Assembly: GCA_022497155.1 (NCBI GenBank)
Contig: MU385726.1
Location: 496,001 to 560,000, forward strand
DNA: 64,000 nt
DNA from: Whalleya microplaca
Lineage: Eukaryota; Ascomycota; Sordariomycetes; Xylariales; Xylariaceae
Direction: 5' to 3'
In this document: positions 1 to 12,500 of the stretch, in pieces
Layout: every line of letters starts with the position of its first letter
Numbering within the stretch: the stretch's first letter is position 1
Notes under the pieces: generated by a model
What the model was told of the DNA's origin: nothing
Seen by the model: the letters and a program-made list of their open reading frames with translations, nothing else
Database searches by the model: none
Program-made: the position numbers and the translations under genes

Positions 1-562
1 TTCACTGACAACAAAATTCTACAGGCTACGCCACTCTCTACCCAAAGGTATGTCCGTTACGAGGCTCGCATTACGATTTCTGTCAGCATGATGTCGAATA
101 CCTATATGTACTATCAAATACCGACTCTACATATGACGGATCAATATTTCCCTGATCAATCTACCATCTATTGGTTTCATGACAATATATTCATTACGCA
201 TGAGGAAGCTGGCGCTGATATTTTAATGTTGCAATAGTAGAGAAGCATGAGCAATGCTGAGGTCGATTTATACTGGCTTTTTGATGGAAGCTCAACTCGT
301 AAGGTATGCATTGTAATTGGATCCCCCTAGACTAGATGCTTGTGATGACTCAACTCTATTTCCACTGAATTTCCCCATGTCGAAATTCATATTGTCTTTT
401 CATCTTTCGACTGAAGCAAATTCTAGTTCTATTCCTGTATGATATGTATAAAGCATATGTATCCATGCTGACCTGCCATGCAGTAGTACCGGATCTATGT
501 ATTATTCCCTCTCTATTGGAAGTTTGCGAGTTCAGCACTATTCCATCTGAAAAGATGTTAGT
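1..562. other. Intergenic, no gene seen
   Basis: A+T-rich sequence with only short random open frames. It lies downstream of the SDR gene that ends at 563. I see no RNA gene or repeat in it. Confidence 0.5.
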
Positions 563-1471
563 TTATGGGCTTCTATGTCTGGGCACTGTAAATTTTACGT
601 ACCGGTAGTGTTTGCCATTTAGCTCCCTGCTGGCGTCGACAACAAGCTTTGCGATGACGCCGCCAGGTTTCTTCGGGTCCAACAGACGGCCGGTCTCGTG
701 CTCATTAACAAAACTAGCGTAGACCTCCGGAGCCATGCCGGTTTTCCCGTCATCTCTAATCTCTTTTTGCATCCCGGTGTCAACCTTGCCCGGCGAGATT
801 GCGGTAGTAGTAATAGATGGCTCTTCAACAGCCAGGTGAGCACAAAGATGAGTCAGGGCCGCCTTGGAAGTGCCGTAGGATCCCCAGCCTGCGACTGCGC
901 CGACAGCTGCACCAGAGGAAACAAAGACCACTCGGCCTTTTGACTTCCGAAGTTCAGGGATAGCTTCTTTAAGCTGCCAGCAGAGTCAGCAATACTACTC
1001 CACATATGGTTGTCAGTCTAGGTGAAGCCCACCAGTGCGAGAGCACTAAAGACATTGGCATCATAGGCATGTCTCCAATCTTCAACATTCGATTCGGATA
1101 TTCTTGTGATTGGGGCCATAACACCGTGGTTCACCACAATGCCATCAATCCTGCCGAATGCTTTTACAGTTGATTCGATGATTCGCGGCGCAATCTATGT
1201 ACTAGGTCAGCCAATCTTCCTGCACATAACCTGAAACGTAACGGCGGGAGTTCTGGAAATGGGGATTATTTGATATTTCATGTACTTTAAAGTCTGTCAA
1301 GTCCGCAGTCGCAAAGTCAACGGATGAGGGATGTTGCGTCTTCAAGGCTTGCATGCCTTTATCCGTCCTAGCAACAAGAAACACCTTATGTGACTCTTGA
1401 AGTAATATCTGTGCTACAGCGAGGCCCAGTCCCCGGCTAGCACCGGTGACGATAAACACTTTGGATGCCAT
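563..1471 (-). CDS. Short-chain dehydrogenase/reductase (SDR)
   Basis: NAD(P)-dependent oxidoreductase of the classical SDR family, resembling yeast YIR035C/Irc24-type reductases; the substrate cannot be read from sequence. Three exons on the minus strand: 1471-1286, 1194-1033 and 973-563, with introns at 1195-1285 (91 nt) and 974-1032 (59 nt), both phase 0, giving 252 aa. The Rossmann cofactor motif TGASRGLG is at residues 9-16. An NHGV stretch stands where most SDRs have NNAG. The catalytic set is Ser135/136, Tyr149 and Lys153 (YGTSK), and the length is normal for the family. No signal peptide is visible, so it is probably cytosolic. It is divergent from the FAD oxidoreductase at 1839, with 367 bp between the starts. 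Confidence 0.88.
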
Positions 1472-1838
1472 TTTGATATAGGTATTTAACTGATCAGAGC
1501 TAATTTGGTAAGATTGTGTGCCAATTATGCCGTCTTGAGGTGATTTATTGATATTGACGGTGTTCGACTTGGGGGAGTTGTATTTTTCAATTTATTTACT
1601 TATCTTATCGGAGCTGTCGGGGCATTGGAGGTGTTAGGTTAGTGGGGTTAAGGAGGGGCAGTCCAGAGCTGTCGGGTCTGCCTCTTTAGGTATAAGACAT
1701 CGACATCACCAGTCCGTCTCATATAGATACTGTACGCAGTACATACATGTATTTCTTGCTTCGGACGCTAGTGAGCTAACCCAGGTACCCACCAAGTACA
1801 TACACACAGTCTACCTCGTCGAGGGGGCCTCTTACACA
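1472..1838. promoter_or_regulatory. Divergent promoter region, SDR / FAD oxidoreductase
   Basis: These 367 bp separate two outward-facing start codons, so both promoters must lie at least partly here. No specific factor site is assigned. The part next to 1839 is pyrimidine-rich, as is usual for fungal 5' leaders. Confidence 0.5.
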
Positions 1839-3185
1839 ATGGCTACAACCGTGATACTGGGCGCTGGTATCATCGGTACTTCCACAGCTTACTATCTCTC
1901 CAAGCACCAACCCGGGTCAAGCATCCACCTCGTCGAACCATCACCCGAGCTCTTCGCCTCGGCCTCCGGCTACGCGGGCGGCTTCCTAGCGAAAGACTGG
2001 TTCTCGTCTGCGACTGCAGAGCTAGGCGCCCTGAGCTTCGAGGAACACCGCAAGCTTGCCGAGAAAGAGGACGGCGCACGCAAATGGGGCTATGCGCGCA
2101 GCACTTCCATCAGTCTCGCGTCTTCGGCGAGGTCCAAGAAGAGAGTCGATGTTTGGTGTCGAGATGGCGCTAGCCGTGCCGAGGCCGCGAGCGGAGATTC
2201 GTCGGTTGGGGTCGCGCCGCCGTGGTTGAGGAGGGAGGAGGGCGATGCCGTCGAGGTTATTAGTGACAAGGGCACGGTTGCGCAAGTGTGAGTTAGTGGC
2301 TAGACCTCTATATATCCAAACTGCCTTAAAAGCTTACCTATGTATCTAACATATACAATATAGACATGAATGCACATGCTGATTGTTGAGAAACATAGAG
2401 ATCCGCTTCAGCTATCCCAATTCCTCCTGCAGAAATGCCTCGACGCCGGCGTGCAACTACACCACCCCGCGAAAGCGATATCGATCCAGACCGACGTGCG
2501 CAACGAGCTATCCAGCATCTGCATAGCGGACACGCACTCGAGCTCCGAGACAGATATCCCCTGCACCGCCATCGTGATCGCGGCAGGCGCCTGGTCGCCC
2601 CAGGTCTTCTCCACGCTCTTCCCGACCTCGCAGCTCAGACTGCCCATCTCGAGCCTCGCGGGACACTCCATCGTCGTGAGGTCCCCGCGATGGGCGGCGG
2701 AGCACGAGGAACACGGCTGCCACGCCGTCTTCATGACCGCCAAGCCGGGATACTCCCCCGAGATCTTCTCCCGCGTGGGCGGGCAGATCTACATCGCGGG
2801 CCTGAACTCGGCGGCGGAGCCGCTGCCGCCCCTGGCTACGGATGCCAGGCGCGGTATCTCGGGGCCCGCGATCGAGACGCTGCGCCGTACGGCGAGGGAG
2901 GTGCTGGGGCCCGCTGATGGAGGGGACGACCTTGAGGTCGTCAGGGAGGGTTTGTGTTTCCGGCCCGTTACGGACCGCGGGACCCCGGTCCTAAGCCGGA
3001 TTCCGGATCGTTACCTTGGACCCTCTGTTGGCGCGAGGCAGGCGCCCGATGGGGGCGTCTTTCTCGCGGCTGGACATGGTCCGTGGGGTATCAGCCATAG
3101 TTTGGGGACTGGGAAGGTCATGGCTGAGATGATTCAGGGTAGGGAGTTGAGCGCTGATGTATCCAAGTTAGGTCTGGATGTATGA
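1839..3185 (+). CDS. FAD-dependent oxidoreductase, Tda3-like (DAO family)
   Basis: Flavoprotein of the D-amino-acid-oxidase-like fold. The closest family I recognise is yeast Tda3 (linked to endosome-to-Golgi traffic) and its S. pombe relatives; the substrate is unknown. Two exons, 1839-2287 and 2399-3185, with a 111-nt intron (2288-2398) starting at a strong GTGAGT. This join restores the conserved run VAQVDPLQLSQF; reading through meets a stop at 2289. The product is 411 aa. The dinucleotide-binding motif VILGAGIIG is at residues 5-13, followed by an acidic strand end (HLVEPS). A GYAGGFLAKDW segment matches the family's FAD region, and the C-terminal GHGPWGIS loop is the usual FAD contact. 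No signal peptide is evident. The region around residues 95-140 is poorly conserved to my eye. Confidence 0.85.
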
Positions 3186-5444
3186 TGGGTGGGTGGTGCG
3201 CGGAGCTGTCATATCCCATGTGTGGACATTTTGAAGATACCTAGGAGCATATTGCGATGTCTGATTATCCCTAACAGTACAACATATCAATTTACTTGAA
3301 TCCAATTATACTGTTCAATCATATAATTTCCATCTACTACATGTATACACCTCAGATGTGAGATACGTTACAGCCGTCATTTACAGCATAGTAGCAATAT
3401 CCGTACAATATAGACAATTACTCAGACTGTCAGCTGTCAGATCAGTCACATTCATTACCCATGTCTTGGTTGTTGTGGTTCATTATTTCCATATCACGTC
3501 CCGTACCCGCCCGGTCCACCCGCAACCCGCCCTTGGAGAACAATGAATTGATCGACGGCCCCGTAACAGGTTTTGGGGGGATCTACATTGATACGCAGGT
3601 ACCCATATTTGACGTCACACTATGACTGACATCTCGCAGATCTCTCGTACGAAAAGGAGCCGTCTTGAGATCTTGAATCTCAAGGGTCCTACCTACATAC
3701 GTAGGGCATAGTAGGGACTATTATTATGCTGTAAATGGAGAAGTCAAACGTTGGACAAAATAATTTCCGTAGCTTCATTAGTTACCTACTATCTAAACCC
3801 AGTTCTCCACCGCTTGGGAGCACGAAATCGCATCCCGTTGAGATGTATTGTACCTGCTAGGCCTGCTAGGTTGTGACGGGGACCCGTCACCCTGGCAGCC
3901 TGGATGGGCTCTAGTGGGTGATATATTTGTCCCGAAGAGAGCGAACCCGAGGTTGGTTGTGCGGGACTATGGAGTTTCTGACGTAGGTAAATCTATATGC
4001 AACGCTGTCCCGGCTGTCGATAGAGCAAATTGGGTAAGGCAGATGCTCAATCAGGAATTTCCATGTCTCGGATTGGTCGGCTTATTCCCGACATGTAACG
4101 ACAGGCGGACAGCGACAGGAACTGGCATTTATGACGTTGTGGTTGGTCTGCAACGGGTGGTAGCCGGTCATCTTTCAGCGATTTACTGCAAATGGCTCTT
4201 CATTCGGGGAAGGCGAATGACCATACAGCCCATACACGTGTAGCGTTGTTTGGGATCAAACCTAATTCGACTTTAGTGACCGAGGCGATTGTTGAAGACT
4301 CTGGATACGAAACGATAGCAGAAACTTAAAAGCGTTGCTCTAATATTGAGTTTTTTTTCTATCAGACGTGAAGGGATATCAAGACGCCACAAGCCCGAGT
4401 CTAGTTAAGGAGAGCTCACAGTCAGTCCTGATAGGTTGACCGAACCAACTGCCAACCTCCTGGCCTTGATCGGAGTGCGTACACCCGTAATCATGTGAAG
4501 AAAGTGGCGTTGGACACGACGCAGCCCGTGTCTGGGCACATACTCATTGAGGAAGCACCGCGACCGAAGGGGCGCAACGGTGTGACCTGAGGGCGTCAAT
4601 TATGCAGGTCTCACCTGGAGCAGTCAGATATGTGTCTACATGCACCATGGACAGGCAGCCCGGGCGCCGGACTATTCTCCAGAGGTGATGCCCGAGGGTC
4701 TTAGTCACTGCAGAGCTGTAATGCACTCAGTACTGGCAACTGGTGTACACATGTAGGTATGCCGTTTCTGAGACAACGTAAAGAGACAACGTAAGACAAC
4801 CCAACTTAGACACTTTACATGCGTTAAGTGCGTGCGTACATAGCGTGCCTCCCAGTACTGTCTAGAAAGGGACCAGCTACACACGCGGCCGCCACGGTGG
4901 GAAGATAGTCTGAGTTCGTACGGTCGAGAACAGAAGGTGGCTCTATTGTTTGTACACTAGAAAAATAATAGTTTGGTCATCAATACCACGCTAGAATTTA
5001 TGTGAGCAATAGAACTTTGAGTAGAACGTTGAATAGAACACTTTTCATATGAGATTAACTAGACTAGTGCGAGATAGAAAATAGAAATCAAATTGGTATC
5101 TTCCCCCTATCTGTTTTACACTTGAATATGCAGCCCTAATATTAGATAGATGTACAAGAGTCTGTGCTCTAGGTGCTAAAGATGATCTTCAATCTGTACA
5201 GGATTGTCGTGTGATAATGACCATTGTCCAGTTTGCTCCATCGCCTGCCTCCTATTGCCCGCTTCCCGTAAACATAAACTCGTGAGATTCGTATGCATAT
5301 AAATAACAGTGATGAAAATGAAGAATAAATTAAAAAGTGTTAAAAAGCTTCGGAAGTTTGAATGTGGTGTGTTGTCGTGAACGCTGTCTATTCAACAGAT
5401 AACCGGTAACTGAGTGATCGATGAACTGATGTTGAGAGACTTGC
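3186..5444. other. 2.3-kb intergenic region, no supported gene
   Basis: Only short open frames occur. The longest is 131 codons at 3848-4243 on the plus strand; it shows no motif, low-complexity structure or splice logic that would support a gene. Some parts are G+C-richer (about 3850-4700) than the flanks. It lies between the 3' ends of two converging genes. Confidence 0.5.
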
Positions 5445-6092
5445 TCAGCTGAAGTAGCTTTCTCGCTCGGGGAGCTCATAGTGCTGCTCCTGCTCTTCTT
5501 CTTCGTGCGAACCAAGGTGGAAGACAATCCCCCGGCGCTTCCATTCACCGCGTTGGATGAGGGCATTTCTGTCATTCATCCAACCTGTCGATCGTCTCTG
5601 CAAAGTCGGTGATTGTGGGGATTGCTCAGGCGAGGAATCCATCTCATCCATCTCTGCCAAGCCCGGCGGAATGGTTTGCCAATCCTTCAAGGGCCACTGG
5701 ATGTTCTGGTCGTAAACGTATGGCTTGCCTTTCACAGGACGTGCAAAGAAGCAGTTCTTTCCCTTGATGGGGGAGTATTCGGCGGAGTCTTGTATATGGT
5801 CCACCGCGTGATGTGTCTGGTTGAAGAACCGGCTTTCCCGTTCTTCTTCCTCCCGATATCGATCTTCGTCGTATTCAGGAATGATATGTGGTGATGTGTT
5901 GATACTCAATGGGGGATGTAAGCAAAGAGGATCATAAGAAGCAAGCTTCTCGTGAGAACCCGTCGAGGATCGTGAGATGGTGCTTGAGGTGCTCCATTTT
6001 CGTGTATGTAAACTCCGCTCCTCACTTTTCTTGCTAGACAAGCTGTTCTTGGACTTTTTATGGAAGAGCGTTGACCCGTTAATGCCACGCAT
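5445..6092 (-). CDS. Hypothetical protein, Ser-rich with acidic tail
   Basis: Function not recognised. A single open frame of 215 aa read from the ATG at 6092. The frame stays open upstream to 6242, which would add 50 mostly hydrophobic residues, so the start is uncertain. The N-terminal third is basic and serine-rich (many Lys-Lys and Ser-Ser pairs). The middle holds DEDRYREEEERESRFF-like charged sequence. A conserved-looking block with FARPVKGKPYVYD and WPLKDWQTIPPG follows, then a Glu-rich tail ending RESYFS. There are no membrane segments in the 215-aa form. The look is that of a small fungal-specific regulatory or disordered protein, which is inference. Convergent with the FAD oxidoreductase. 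Confidence 0.6.
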   Translation of the reverse strand: MRGINGSTLFHKKSKNSLSSKKSEERSLHTRKWSTSSTISRSSTGSHEKLASYDPLCLHPPLSINTSPHIIPEYDEDRYREEEERESRFFNQTHHAVDHIQDSAEYSPIKGKNCFFARPVKGKPYVYDQNIQWPLKDWQTIPPGLAEMDEMDSSPEQSPQSPTLQRRSTGWMNDRNALIQRGEWKRRGIVFHLGSHEEEEQEQHYELPERESYFS

Positions 6093-8583
6093 GGTGATAT
6101 GCCTTAATGAGTAGAGTAAATGAAAGAAGGACAGGCTGCCACTACTTAACTCGATGGCTAACTGAGACCAGAGGCCAGTAGATAGGACACTCGAGCTATC
6201 AAGTTGGCGTGGTGGGATGAAGAAACATGAGCCTCTTGCCAAATCTGGGGAGGGAGGGCAGGGCAGGAAGCATGGTATTAATATGCATGGGAATGCAACA
6301 TCTTATCCGATGGTTCCTGAAGATCCCTGGTGAAGAAAGGAAAACGGTACCTTACATCTTGGTTTGACTTACAAATGCGGGCCATGAGCTGCGCCAGCAA
6401 GGAAAAAAAAGCTTAAAAAGCTCACAACCAGAAACACGAACTATACGAACTTATTACGATTTCTCCACTTAACCTTCGATCGTGTCTGTTCTAGTGAAGA
6501 GGGGCTAAGCGTCATTTGATCATTGCCCATCAGAAGCGGCATGTGGCAGCAAGACCAGAGTGCGCTCACTCGCCCTGTGTCATAGGCCCGCCAATCAATT
6601 GATCGCGTGTCTCAGAAGGTCGGTCAGACCTTGGATGAGATGGTGTGGGTGTGTGGTGGGATGGTGGGATGGAAGTAAATGCGATGTGCGCGAATAGCTA
6701 TTCATGCTATGTTAGTGGATTGAATTGTTATCATTCACGTCCACACTGCCGCCAGGCTCTCGGGAAGAGTTGCTACCTTTTGGGAACCAAGGATGACATG
6801 GCATGCATACACACACTGTAGTGATGACTGTCGAATCCTGATGCGCTCATGACAGAAGAACAACTGCGGGACAATTGCACAAGGCTGCCATTAGTACGAT
6901 CCCACAATGTCCCATCAGTTTGGATGATCCGTAGACTTGGCGCCTAGAGACCGATGGTTGGATGATGTGGGGATGATCATTAGACGGTTCGGGAAACATT
7001 TCAGGACAGCGGCACACGTTGTCGACGCTGGTTGAAACAGACTTTTCCCCGCCTTATCCGATACTTCAAGATCTAACGCATGTACCTCATAAGCCATTTC
7101 ATGCCAAGCTAATAAAAAGAGATGATCTTCACAAGGACCGGCCAACCGTATGCAATGCAGAGTGCGGATCGAATCGATTACAACGTCAAGTGTACTCTAG
7201 GCTCATATATGTGAATGCGTACTACGCAGTATTTTGATAGGAATTTCGTGGCATTCCCGCGTGCGGCTGAGGGCAAAGGAGTTCCGAGCTGATGTCACAT
7301 GGCTGTAATCGAGTATTGTCGGTACTAGTCCGATATAGTAACTAATTCCTTTGTAAACTCACTTTGCGATGGAAAAATTTGCTGGTTCCCCTATCCATGT
7401 ATAGAGTTCTAAACTTTGCTCTTCTTATTCTGGGTAGCGACTTCAGGCCAAGAGGTAAAAACTCTTGATAAAGCTGAAAACTATCATGCCGGAGGCTCTG
7501 GTCCATTCAACGCCTTATTGGGAGTTCATCCGCCCACTTAGTACAGGTTTACTAATTCGTGGGGGGTAGAGCTGAATTCAATTGACTGGCTATCGAATCT
7601 CGGAACAAGCGAGCCTAAAGCAGGTTGACAAATTTGCGCCTTGTGATTCTAGAGAGCGAGTCAGGCTATGCGATGAGTTTGACTTCATCTAGGTAATTCC
7701 AATAGACCCTGTCCCGAGAAGTCAAATTTCAACTGAACTGTAGTGAGCTCGAGGCTTTTTCGGCCGGTAAGGACAGGCGGCAGTTTGAGGTTGGAATAAA
7801 CTCCGCCGGGAACCAAAGCTCATACGTCCCATTGTTTGAATGCTATAAGGTTCAGTGGTAGAAATATGAAACGAGTCTATAGATGATGAAAGTTTGCTCA
7901 AGTTTCTGCCGAAGATAGCGCAATCTATAATCGTACAGTTGTGAAGTGTTTCATCCAAACTTGAAGATGAGGATAGAGTAATACTGGTGACCAGCGTTTA
8001 TGTATTCGTAATATGTATCTCAAAGATCGTGGTCAGGAAGGATGCCGCAACGATGCATGCCACATGACTGACGTGAGCAAACTGCCATAGATGGACCCCT
8101 CGCTATGACCACTTTAGCTTGTGTCCAGAACCACTAATATTGGCATAGCTCAGACGAAGCAGATATTTTGCTTATTTACTTAGGTAGGTATCAAAATCAA
8201 GGATGCTTTGGACTTGGCGAATAGACTCATGACCATGGCGTTGGCTATATTTATTCAGGAGCGCGTTCTGCAACGTACGAAATCTAGTGCGACCCTTCGG
8301 CTTAATTTCTTTGAGGTGAAGATCAAGTTTAGATAGATCTTGCTTTGAACTACATGTAAGCAAGGGGTATTTTCAAAACGATTTTTTCGATGATGACATA
8401 GTTATGTCCATTCGTGGTCCCCCAATTCGTACAGTTGAATTATTGGACATGGTGTTTCAGCCTTGCGGGCATGAATCCTAGTATGTCGATATCGACCAGC
8501 TTTTCGATCGCAACAATGTATGGCATGAACCATACGTAGATCAGAAAAGGGGGTGGCAAACTCATCAGCCATGGTAAGACAAA
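6093..8583. other. 2.5-kb intergenic region, no supported gene
   Basis: No open frame above about 80 codons and none with a recognisable motif. The first 150 bases could instead encode an N-terminal extension of the hypothetical gene ending at 5445. An ACTTAGGTAGGTA-type motif occurs at about 8178-8190, just after the COX16 3' end. Confidence 0.45.
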
Positions 8584-9003
8584 TCATAATACACCATCAT
8601 GCTCTCCAGGAAGTCTCTTGACGCGCTTTTGCTCCCAGTTATCGATATCTTTCGCAGCCAATCTCTGGAATCCACATTAGTACGTATCTCTTGGAGGGAA
8701 CAGCAGGGATAGCTGCATTTCCCAGAAGAAACTGACATAATACTCGTCCTTGATATTGACTTTGCGCCCTCCTTTGCCGACTCCTAATTCTTCCTCGCGG
8801 GTCAGTTGTCGGACTCGTCGGTCGTGCTTTTCGTAGCGTACTGCCGTCGCGGGGGTCAGGACAAAAGAGCCGGCTACAATTACGGATATAAACGGCAGCC
8901 CGAAAAGCAGGAATGGATGCTTCGCCATCATTGCGCGATATTTGGCGGCGAAGGTGCTAGCATCAGCAGCGCCTCGATACTTTTTGGCCGAAAAGACTGC
9001 CAT
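8584..9003 (-). CDS. COX16: Cytochrome c oxidase assembly protein COX16, mitochondrial
   Basis: Inner-membrane assembly factor for cytochrome c oxidase, needed for Cox1/Cox2 module maturation. Two exons, 9003-8737 and 8664-8584, with a 72-nt intron (8665-8736; GTCAGT..CAG, phase 0), giving 115 aa, the usual length. The N-terminus is basic and hydroxylated. One transmembrane span starts at the family hallmark HPFLLFGLPF (from about residue 29). It is followed by RYEKHDRRVRQ, EEELGVGK and KDEYYRLAAKD-type blocks, and the second exon gives the conserved DNWEQKRVKRLPGE tail. Without the intron the frame would run into unrelated residues, so the join is well supported. It is head to head with MEC1. 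Confidence 0.93.
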
Positions 9004-9463
9004 GGCGAAGGTGAGGATCGTTCGAGGTTTGATGGCTATGACTCAATTCAAGTATTTGTGAGCGGACTTTGCGAGGCTTTGTCGTGGGAAATTTGAATAT
9101 AGCGATGTTGACGAGACGTCGAGTCTAGTCAATAATCATTTTGCGACTGGTAATAATAAATGCTTCTCTATGGTCGAGCTGTCTTGATCCGGGTGAGTTC
9201 TAAGCAGAACCGAAGCTGGCCACGCGCATGGCATGACATCAGAAACCGAATGCATGGTTGTAGGCTAGCGTAGGTGTGTATGCATGTAAGGGATATGTAA
9301 GTACCTAGATAGTTCCGGACCCATGCGCATTGACCTATCATAAGCTCCATCAATCCAATCCGAAAGGATCTACGGCCCTTTGTTGCTCCGCTTAGGTCCC
9401 AAAACCTTCTGTGGAAATTCCATAGGTGGGCCTCTTTGGTTTCCTTTTTCTCCGATAAAAGAT

Positions 9464-9469
9464 CACGTG
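9464..9469. promoter_or_regulatory. CACGTG palindrome (E-box type)
   Basis: Perfect CACGTG, 123 bp upstream of the MEC1 start. This is the core bound by fungal bHLH factors (Cbf1/Pho4 type). Factor use here is inference. Confidence 0.35.
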
Positions 9470-9495
9470 GTATCGCGACAAGCAAAGCACGTAAA

Positions 9496-9501
9496 ACGCG
9501 T
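9496..9501. promoter_or_regulatory. ACGCGT palindrome (MluI cell-cycle-box type)
   Basis: Perfect ACGCGT, about 90 bp upstream of the MEC1 ATG. In yeasts this core is bound by MBF and drives G1/S transcription of replication and repair genes. A single copy is weak evidence, but the location is apt. Confidence 0.4.
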
Positions 9502-9591
9502 CGGTCACTTCTTTCCATCATTGCGATATTAGCAGTCTAGCTTTTGACTTTCCCTCCCTGACTAGCTAGGACTGAAGGATGAAAACAAATC

Positions 9592-12500
9592 ATGGCTCCT
9601 ACATCCCATGGAAGAGTAGGGCCCAATGGCCGCGAGAACCCTGCAAATGGCTCGTTAAGTAATAATGGCCCACCACCATCGACCTTGGCCGCACAACTTG
9701 TGGAAAGTATTTCGACTTCAACACGTTCTTCTCGACCAGATGAAACCGCAGAACTGAAGAAGTTCTTCAGCATAATTGAAGAGATCAAAGACCAGCCAGA
9801 ACTATTGGCAACGCCGGAAGAGCGAATGCGTCATAACCATATGTTAATATATGTCTATGCTCGTGTTGTTCTGGAAGGCCTGAAGTGGGATGAACCCAGT
9901 ACGGATAGGACGCAGCTCCGTGCAGATGCGCTGAGAGCAGTGAACTTTCTGAAAATTACGATTAGGGAGACACCAGACGTTCTTCTTGCCACTGCTGAAG
10001 CAGCCTCCTTCCTTTTCAGAGGTAGCGAGCCTCTCTGGCTATGGCTATTCCCAAAGGTCCTCAAGATGCTTGGCTGCAGCTATTGTGCTGATTTAACAGA
10101 AGCAATTGAATCATTTTTCCGTGAAGTCTACTTGACCGCGACCCAGACCGCTGTCTTGTGGCCTTTCGTCCCACAATTCATTACGTACATTAGACTGAAT
10201 TTCGACGGTATGCATCCCATGGCTCACATTACCACCAGAGAGTCTTCCACTGATAGATTGTACAGCTGTAATAAGTCATTTCAATGACTTGAAAGCCCCC
10301 CCAACAAACCGAGACGTTGCTCTGCGCTTGCAACTACCCACAGACACCTTTCTTCAGTCTACAGCTTGTGATGATCTTAAATTACTGCAGCAGCAATGTA
10401 CATATACCTTACCGTTAGCATCGCAAGCCTTGCAACATGCTTCAGGTCTCTTGTCAATTTTATCGATACCCCTGACACACCCTTGTACCGGGTTCGAAAA
10501 CTTGACACCTTTTCAGGACTATATTCCATGGCTCCTGGATGCTTACCTGCTCCTGCATGGAACGCAGAGTCAATGGAAATACATGTCCCCTACTCTGCTT
10601 CCGCTTTTTCTGCAGAATGTTCTTCAGCTCCTCGAGTCCTTCGAGGCTTCATCTAGCGTTGGCGCCTCGATTCAACAAAAGGCGCAGACTTTCTTGGCAC
10701 TCCTCTGTATGGAGATGTCAAGTCAACTAATAGAGAAGCCTGGAACTGAAGGACAAGATGATCCAGACTATAAATTGCTCTATTCGTCACTTGGTAAGGT
10801 GGCCGAACATTGTGTACACTACAAACCATTAGCGCGGCTCGTGTCATCACAACTGATACCGATTCTGGAGAAATTGGCAGTGGGTAGTGATGGCACAGAC
10901 TTATGGGTAAGTCACAAATCTTGGAACAAGAATAGACAGCTCATATGGATGCAGAGGTGCTTGAAACTTCTACGCCAAGTGGTTACCGACCCCGTGCCGA
11001 GATCATTGGATGCTGTAGTGCAGGCGGACCAATTTTCTGACGAGGGCCTTCGCCAGCAAGTTCACAGTCTGAAAATCGGACCTGTAGACAATGTGGTCAC
11101 TGAACCACAGTCGAAACGTAGGAAGATCGCGGCCGAATCACAGTCGTTGCCTAAGTTGGTCACGCAGCTCTGCCATCTATTGGGTACTGAGACGAGTGCG
11201 AGTCTTGCAGATTTGAAGAATGTCCTCGGGTACGTTGTTCTTGCTATCTTGCGTTTTTCTGACATATTATTTACAATTATAGAAACCGATTTTCCCAACT
11301 TACCGATTCTGAATCATGCCAAATAATCGAGCTCCTAGGTTATGTCTGTTGTGCTGCAGATGACACACTTCTAATGAGCTATAAGAAGAATGTCAATCTT
11401 CCGCGTTATGACTGTCGTTATTGTCAGGCTTCGCGGTCTCCGCAGGACGCACCCCTTTGCCTAGACTTCGCGGCGAAGAAGATAATTTCAGAGATATTTG
11501 CTTCATTGATTCAACTCCCTAGCTTCGTTGAACTGCAAAGACCGCGTGTCACAGCGATGATTACACTGAGGCGTATAGCAAAACACTGTTCGGATACCGA
11601 GTTTCTCGACATGGAAGTCTCTCTGACTGCTCAATGGTGCTTGAAGTCACTTCAAAGTTCTGTTAGAGAACTACGCATTGCTGCTGGGTGGGTAAACATC
11701 AGATGCTGCTGTATCCTTTTACTAACCATATCTACAGGCGAACCCTTGCTGTCCTGTTGTCAAATTCTAGCCAGTCTGGCATTGCCCTCAGAGTGGCTCG
11801 AAAGAACTATGGGACCGCCCTAGGCATACTCCGATCCATCTCGGAGCAGAACCTGCCTCACCTTACTGAGTCTTGCATTCTAGCCTGGTCCCAAGTAGGA
11901 AGGTCAGCTTGACGACTTTCTGCCATAGTGAGATTAATACTGATGTTTCATCTAAGTGTTGTGTCTGACGACCAGTTAAACCTCGTGGTTGTTAAGTTGG
12001 TAGATTACTTGGGCCACGCGAGCACGATAACGTCGGCTGCCGCATTTACTGAGGTACGATAGTAGGCTGGTGATTTTTGATGTCTTGTTCATAATTCTCA
12101 CTGTATGTAGATTCTGAAGCTTGCTCGCTCTCGAAGCTTGACCCCTCGGCAGCTCCTTGGACCGTTCTGGAGATACCTTGCCTTTTCCGCGACAAAGGAC
12201 CTTACCTCTCGCCCGAAACTGACACGCTTGTTAGCAGAGATGCTCGACATGACAGTTTCAGAACTTCTCCTTTACATCCAAGAGCATGCATTGCCTTGGC
12301 TTGTGCTTACAAAGAAAAAGGACGTCATTCAGAAAATTGCGGAAGTCCGCAATGAGAAGGAACCTTGGCAGCCCTGTCTTGATAACGCTAATCTAGGTCC
12401 CATACTTGCTCTCTTGCTGACCCAAGACACTCCTGACGTGCAGCAGCATTCAATGAGCTTGCTTAGGCACATCTCTCCTCATTTCGACGGCTTTAGTCTT

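Larger units (their letters stand above)
9004..9591. promoter_or_regulatory. Divergent COX16 / MEC1 promoter region
   Basis: 588 bp separate the two start codons. It holds a CACGTG E-box-type palindrome at 9464-9469 and an ACGCGT palindrome at 9496-9501. A 117-codon open frame on the minus strand (9521-9168) shows no protein-like features and is treated as chance. Confidence 0.5.

Noticed and set aside
3848..4243. 131-codon open frame, plus strand
   Set aside because: No motif, no initiation or splice context worth noting, and the length is possible by chance in locally G+C-richer DNA.
9168..9521. 117-codon open frame, minus strand, between COX16 and MEC1
   Set aside because: It occupies the divergent promoter and has no domain-like pattern.
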